A DNA stretch of 9,074 nt from Rhodoferax sp. (GTDB lineage: Bacteria > Pseudomonadota > Gammaproteobacteria > Burkholderiales > Burkholderiaceae_C). The first letter of the stretch is position 1, and each line of letters opens with the position of its first letter. The notes under the pieces were generated by a model. That model ran no database searches, was not told the DNA's origin, and was given only the letters and a program-made list of their open reading frames with translations. The stretch covers positions 1-9,074 of the forward strand of contig JAURGS010000093.1 of assembly GCA_030833685.1 (NCBI GenBank), read 5' to 3'. Below, one piece after another: positions 6,970-9,074 of the stretch. The position numbers and the translations under genes are program-made.

Positions 6970-8457
6970 TCAAGTGCTCAACATCCGCGCAATCGAATCC
7001 GCGCAGATCAACATCAAGCCCCCTGGCAGCAAACCCAGTACCAGTAACAGTGCGCCGTTGGCTGTCAAAACTGCCCGCACATCCAGCGGTGCAGAAATCG
7101 GTACGCTCTGAGTTGGGGGGTCAAAGTACATGATCTTGACCAAACGCAGGTAGTAAAAAGCGCCAATCAGAGACATGATGACGGCGAACACCGCCAGGGC
7201 GATATGCAGCGGGTCGTTGACCACCAACAAAGCTTGCAAGACGGCAAATTTGGCATAAAAACCCACCAGGGGCGGTACACCCGCCAGCGAGAAGAGGCAC
7301 AGTGCCAAAATGCCTGCGTACAGAGGGCTGCGTTGATTCAACCCTGCAAAATCTTGCAGATCTTCGGATTCGAACCCCTGGCGTGTCAGCAGCAAAATCA
7401 CACCAAAAGTCGCCAGCGTGGTCAGCACGTAAGTGATGACGTAAAACATGGCTGAGCCGTAGGCATTGACAGCGGCCTGCGGCTGATCGATGACAACGCC
7501 TGAAATCAAACCAATCAGGACAAAGCCCATGTGCGAAATCGTGGAAAACGCCAGCATGCGCTTGATGTTGGTTTGCGCAATTGCCGCCAAGTTACCGATC
7601 GCCAAGGAGGCCACTGCCATGAGCATCAGCATTTGCTGCCAGTCAAAGGCCAAAGGCAGCAGGCCTTCAACCAAGAGTCGCACGACGATGGCAAACGCAG
7701 CCAGCTTGGGCGCGCCAGCGATCATCAGGGTTACCACTGTGGGGGCGCCCTGGTAAATGTCAGGGACCCACATGTGAAAAGGAACAACACCCAGTTTGAA
7801 AGCCAAGCCAGCGACAACAAACACCAAGCCGAAAACCAAAATTTGTCGATCGATTTGGCCCGAGAAAATCACCTCGATCACCTCATTGAGCGCCAGCGAT
7901 CCTGTGGCACCGTAAATCATCGACATGCCATAAAGCAGGAATCCGGATGCCAGCGCCCCAAGAACAAAATACTTCATAGCCGCTTCAGTTGCCACCGCAT
8001 CGTCACGGCGCAACGCAACCAGCGCGTAACTGCTCAAGGTCAGCAACTCGATGCCCAGGTAAATCACCAACAGGTGATTGCCTGAGATCATCACAAACAT
8101 GCCGAGCAAGGCGAACAACCCGACGCTGAAAATCTCGCCGCCTCGCATCATGTCACGCTGCGCGGCGTAGGGACGGCCGTAGACAAAAGTCACCATCAGC
8201 GCAATCGTGGCGAAAAATTTCAGCCAGTTGCCCATGGCATCACTCACGACCATATTGCCAAAGGCATAAACCGTCTGCGCAGCCCCGGCATACAGAAATT
8301 GCAGAACCGCCACTACTGCCAAGGTCAAGAGGCTCAGAAGATAGGTCGCGGTGCGCTGGGGGCTCTTGACTGACAGGTCATAGAGCACGATCACGCAAGC
8401 CATCACCAAGAGAACGATCTCGGGGTAAACGGCAATCAGGCTGATTTTGTCAATCAT
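6970..8457 (-). CDS. nuoN: NADH-quinone oxidoreductase (complex I) subunit N
   Basis: NuoN is one of the three antiporter-like proton-pumping subunits in the membrane arm of complex I. The 495-residue protein has about 14 hydrophobic segments along its full length, typical of the family. Key charged residues within the membrane are all present: Glu137 (YLGIELLTLSSY), Lys221 (GLAFKLGVVPFHMW), Lys251 (GAPKLAAF) and Lys403 (GFYAKFAVLQA). By motif they correspond to E. coli Glu133, Lys217, Lys247 and Lys395. His309 lies in the STISHMGF motif. The PDIYQGAP loop (232-239) is characteristic. ATG at 8457 has a good AAGAGA ribosome site with 5-nt spacing. The gene follows nuoM by 36 nt on the same strand, the usual end of a nuo operon, and ends 61 nt before the Nudix gene. 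Confidence 0.97.
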   Translation of the reverse strand: MIDKISLIAVYPEIVLLVMACVIVLYDLSVKSPQRTATYLLSLLTLAVVAVLQFLYAGAAQTVYAFGNMVVSDAMGNWLKFFATIALMVTFVYGRPYAAQRDMMRGGEIFSVGLFALLGMFVMISGNHLLVIYLGIELLTLSSYALVALRRDDAVATEAAMKYFVLGALASGFLLYGMSMIYGATGSLALNEVIEVIFSGQIDRQILVFGLVFVVAGLAFKLGVVPFHMWVPDIYQGAPTVVTLMIAGAPKLAAFAIVVRLLVEGLLPLAFDWQQMLMLMAVASLAIGNLAAIAQTNIKRMLAFSTISHMGFVLIGLISGVVIDQPQAAVNAYGSAMFYVITYVLTTLATFGVILLLTRQGFESEDLQDFAGLNQRSPLYAGILALCLFSLAGVPPLVGFYAKFAVLQALLVVNDPLHIALAVFAVIMSLIGAFYYLRLVKIMYFDPPTQSVPISAPLDVRAVLTANGALLLVLGLLPGGLMLICADSIARMLST

Positions 8458-8462
8458 GTGAA

Positions 8463-8468
8463 TCTCTT
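8463..8468 (-). promoter_or_regulatory. Ribosome binding site of nuoN
   Basis: AAGAGA on the minus strand lies 5 nt upstream of the nuoN ATG and is close to the AGGAGA core. It supports the start at 8457. The 36-nt gap between nuoM and nuoN holds no obvious terminator or promoter. Confidence 0.55.
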
Positions 8469-8493
8469 GTTCGCAATCGTCTGCAGCACAGCA

Positions 8494-9074
8494 TCAAGGC
8501 AGCTTGGACACCGCAACATGCTTGAGCAACTCCAACACCGATGCGTCCATCACATCCGTGAACGGCTTGGGATGAACACCCATGTAGAGAACAGCTATGG
8601 CCAGAAGCGCCAGAATGAAAAATTCGCGGGAATTGATATCGTTCAAGTTGCGCACGTCATCATTGCCGACCGCGCCAAGGTAGACCCGTTTGAACATCCA
8701 CAAGGTGTAAGCAGCACCAAAAATCAGCGCGCTCGCAGCGGCCATTCCAATCCAGAAGTTATGCTGGACTGCCCCCAGGATCACCATCCACTCACCCACA
8801 AAGCCAGCAGTGCCAGGAAGACCACAGTTGGCCATCGCAAACAGCAGTGCAAAAGCCGTGAATTTAGGCATGGTATTGATCACGCCGCCATAGCTGGCGA
8901 TCTCGCGCGAATGCACGCGGTCGTACAAGACGCCAATCGAGAGGAACATGGCAGCGGACACAAAGCCGTGAGCAATCATCTGCACGATGCCCCCAGACAT
9001 GCCCAAACTGTTGAAGATAAAGAAGCCCAGGGTGACAAAGCCCATATGCGCTACCGAAGAGTACGCAACCAGCT
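8494..9074 (-). CDS. nuoM: NADH-quinone oxidoreductase (complex I) subunit M, 5' part beyond the window
   Basis: NuoM is the second of the antiporter-like proton-pumping subunits of complex I. Only the C-terminal 192 residues are present. The frame is open to the right edge and reads LVAYSSVAHMGFV before the first ATG at 9045, so that ATG is an internal methionine and roughly 300 N-terminal residues are missing. Visible family motifs, numbered from the edge, are YSSVAHMGF (4-12), QMIAHGFVSAAMFL (31-44) and GLPGTAGFVGEW (84-95), with Glu94 in a transmembrane helix. Several hydrophobic spans follow, then a soluble tail ending KLP. The essential acidic and lysine residues of the N-terminal half cannot be checked here. 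nuoN follows 36 nt downstream. Confidence 0.96.
   Translation of the reverse strand, partial: LVAYSSVAHMGFVTLGFFIFNSLGMSGGIVQMIAHGFVSAAMFLSIGVLYDRVHSREIASYGGVINTMPKFTAFALLFAMANCGLPGTAGFVGEWMVILGAVQHNFWIGMAAASALIFGAAYTLWMFKRVYLGAVGNDDVRNLNDINSREFFILALLAIAVLYMGVHPKPFTDVMDASVLELLKHVAVSKLP

Noticed and set aside
6486..8085. Plus-strand open frames opposite the Nudix and nuoN genes
   Set aside because: They are antisense shadows of clearly identified genes, with no recognisable domains or start signals.
8494..9045. nuoM as a complete 183-residue protein starting at ATG 9045
   Set aside because: Family-typical residues (AYSSVAH) are encoded upstream of that ATG; the methionine is internal.
1..9074. 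A novel defence, mobile or biosynthetic system in the window
   Set aside because: Every long coding region belongs to a well-known housekeeping family, and no phage, transposase, toxin, repeat-array or cargo-like gene was seen.

Overview
This window looks like ordinary chromosomal core sequence from a betaproteobacterium, most likely Burkholderiales and plausibly Comamonadaceae. That placement is an inference. It rests on the moderately high GC, the betaproteobacterial style of the NuoM/NuoN and ADP-ribose pyrophosphatase proteins, and the presence of the very large (about 1600-residue) NAD-dependent glutamate dehydrogenase. No mobile element, CRISPR array, tRNA or rRNA was seen.

Layout from left to right. 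Positions 1-1423 (+) hold the C-terminal three quarters of an MsbA/MdlB-type ABC exporter, with its N-terminus cut off by the window edge. It meets, tail to tail and with a 10-nt overlap of the two stop regions, a 1599-codon NAD-specific glutamate dehydrogenase (1414-6213, -). A 104-nt gap (6214-6317) follows. It contains two inverted repeats and a -10-like hexamer, and is the only stretch in the window that looks like a regulated promoter region. Next come a Nudix hydrolase of the ADP-ribose pyrophosphatase type (6318-6908, -), a 61-nt gap with a possible 17-codon coupling ORF and a CCCGGG hairpin (6909-6969), complete nuoN (6970-8457, -), a 36-nt gap, and the C-terminal 192 residues of nuoM (8494 to the right edge, -). 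No gene-free stretch exceeds 300 bases.

How the genes fit together. On the minus strand, transcription runs nuoM -> nuoN -> Nudix -> glutamate dehydrogenase. NuoM and NuoN are proton-pumping membrane subunits of complex I, which oxidises NADH. The Nudix enzyme probably hydrolyses ADP-ribose, a product of NAD+ breakdown. The glutamate dehydrogenase turns glutamate and NAD+ into 2-oxoglutarate, ammonium and NADH. A shared NAD(H) theme is therefore visible, although the tail genes may simply be neighbours. The Nudix gene is probably co-transcribed with the nuo genes. The glutamate dehydrogenase may have its own promoter.

I found no convincing novel system. The items most worth checking are the LysR-box-like dyad and second dyad upstream of the dehydrogenase, the possible translational-coupling mini-ORF between nuoN and the Nudix gene, and the terminator-less convergent overlap at 1414-1423.
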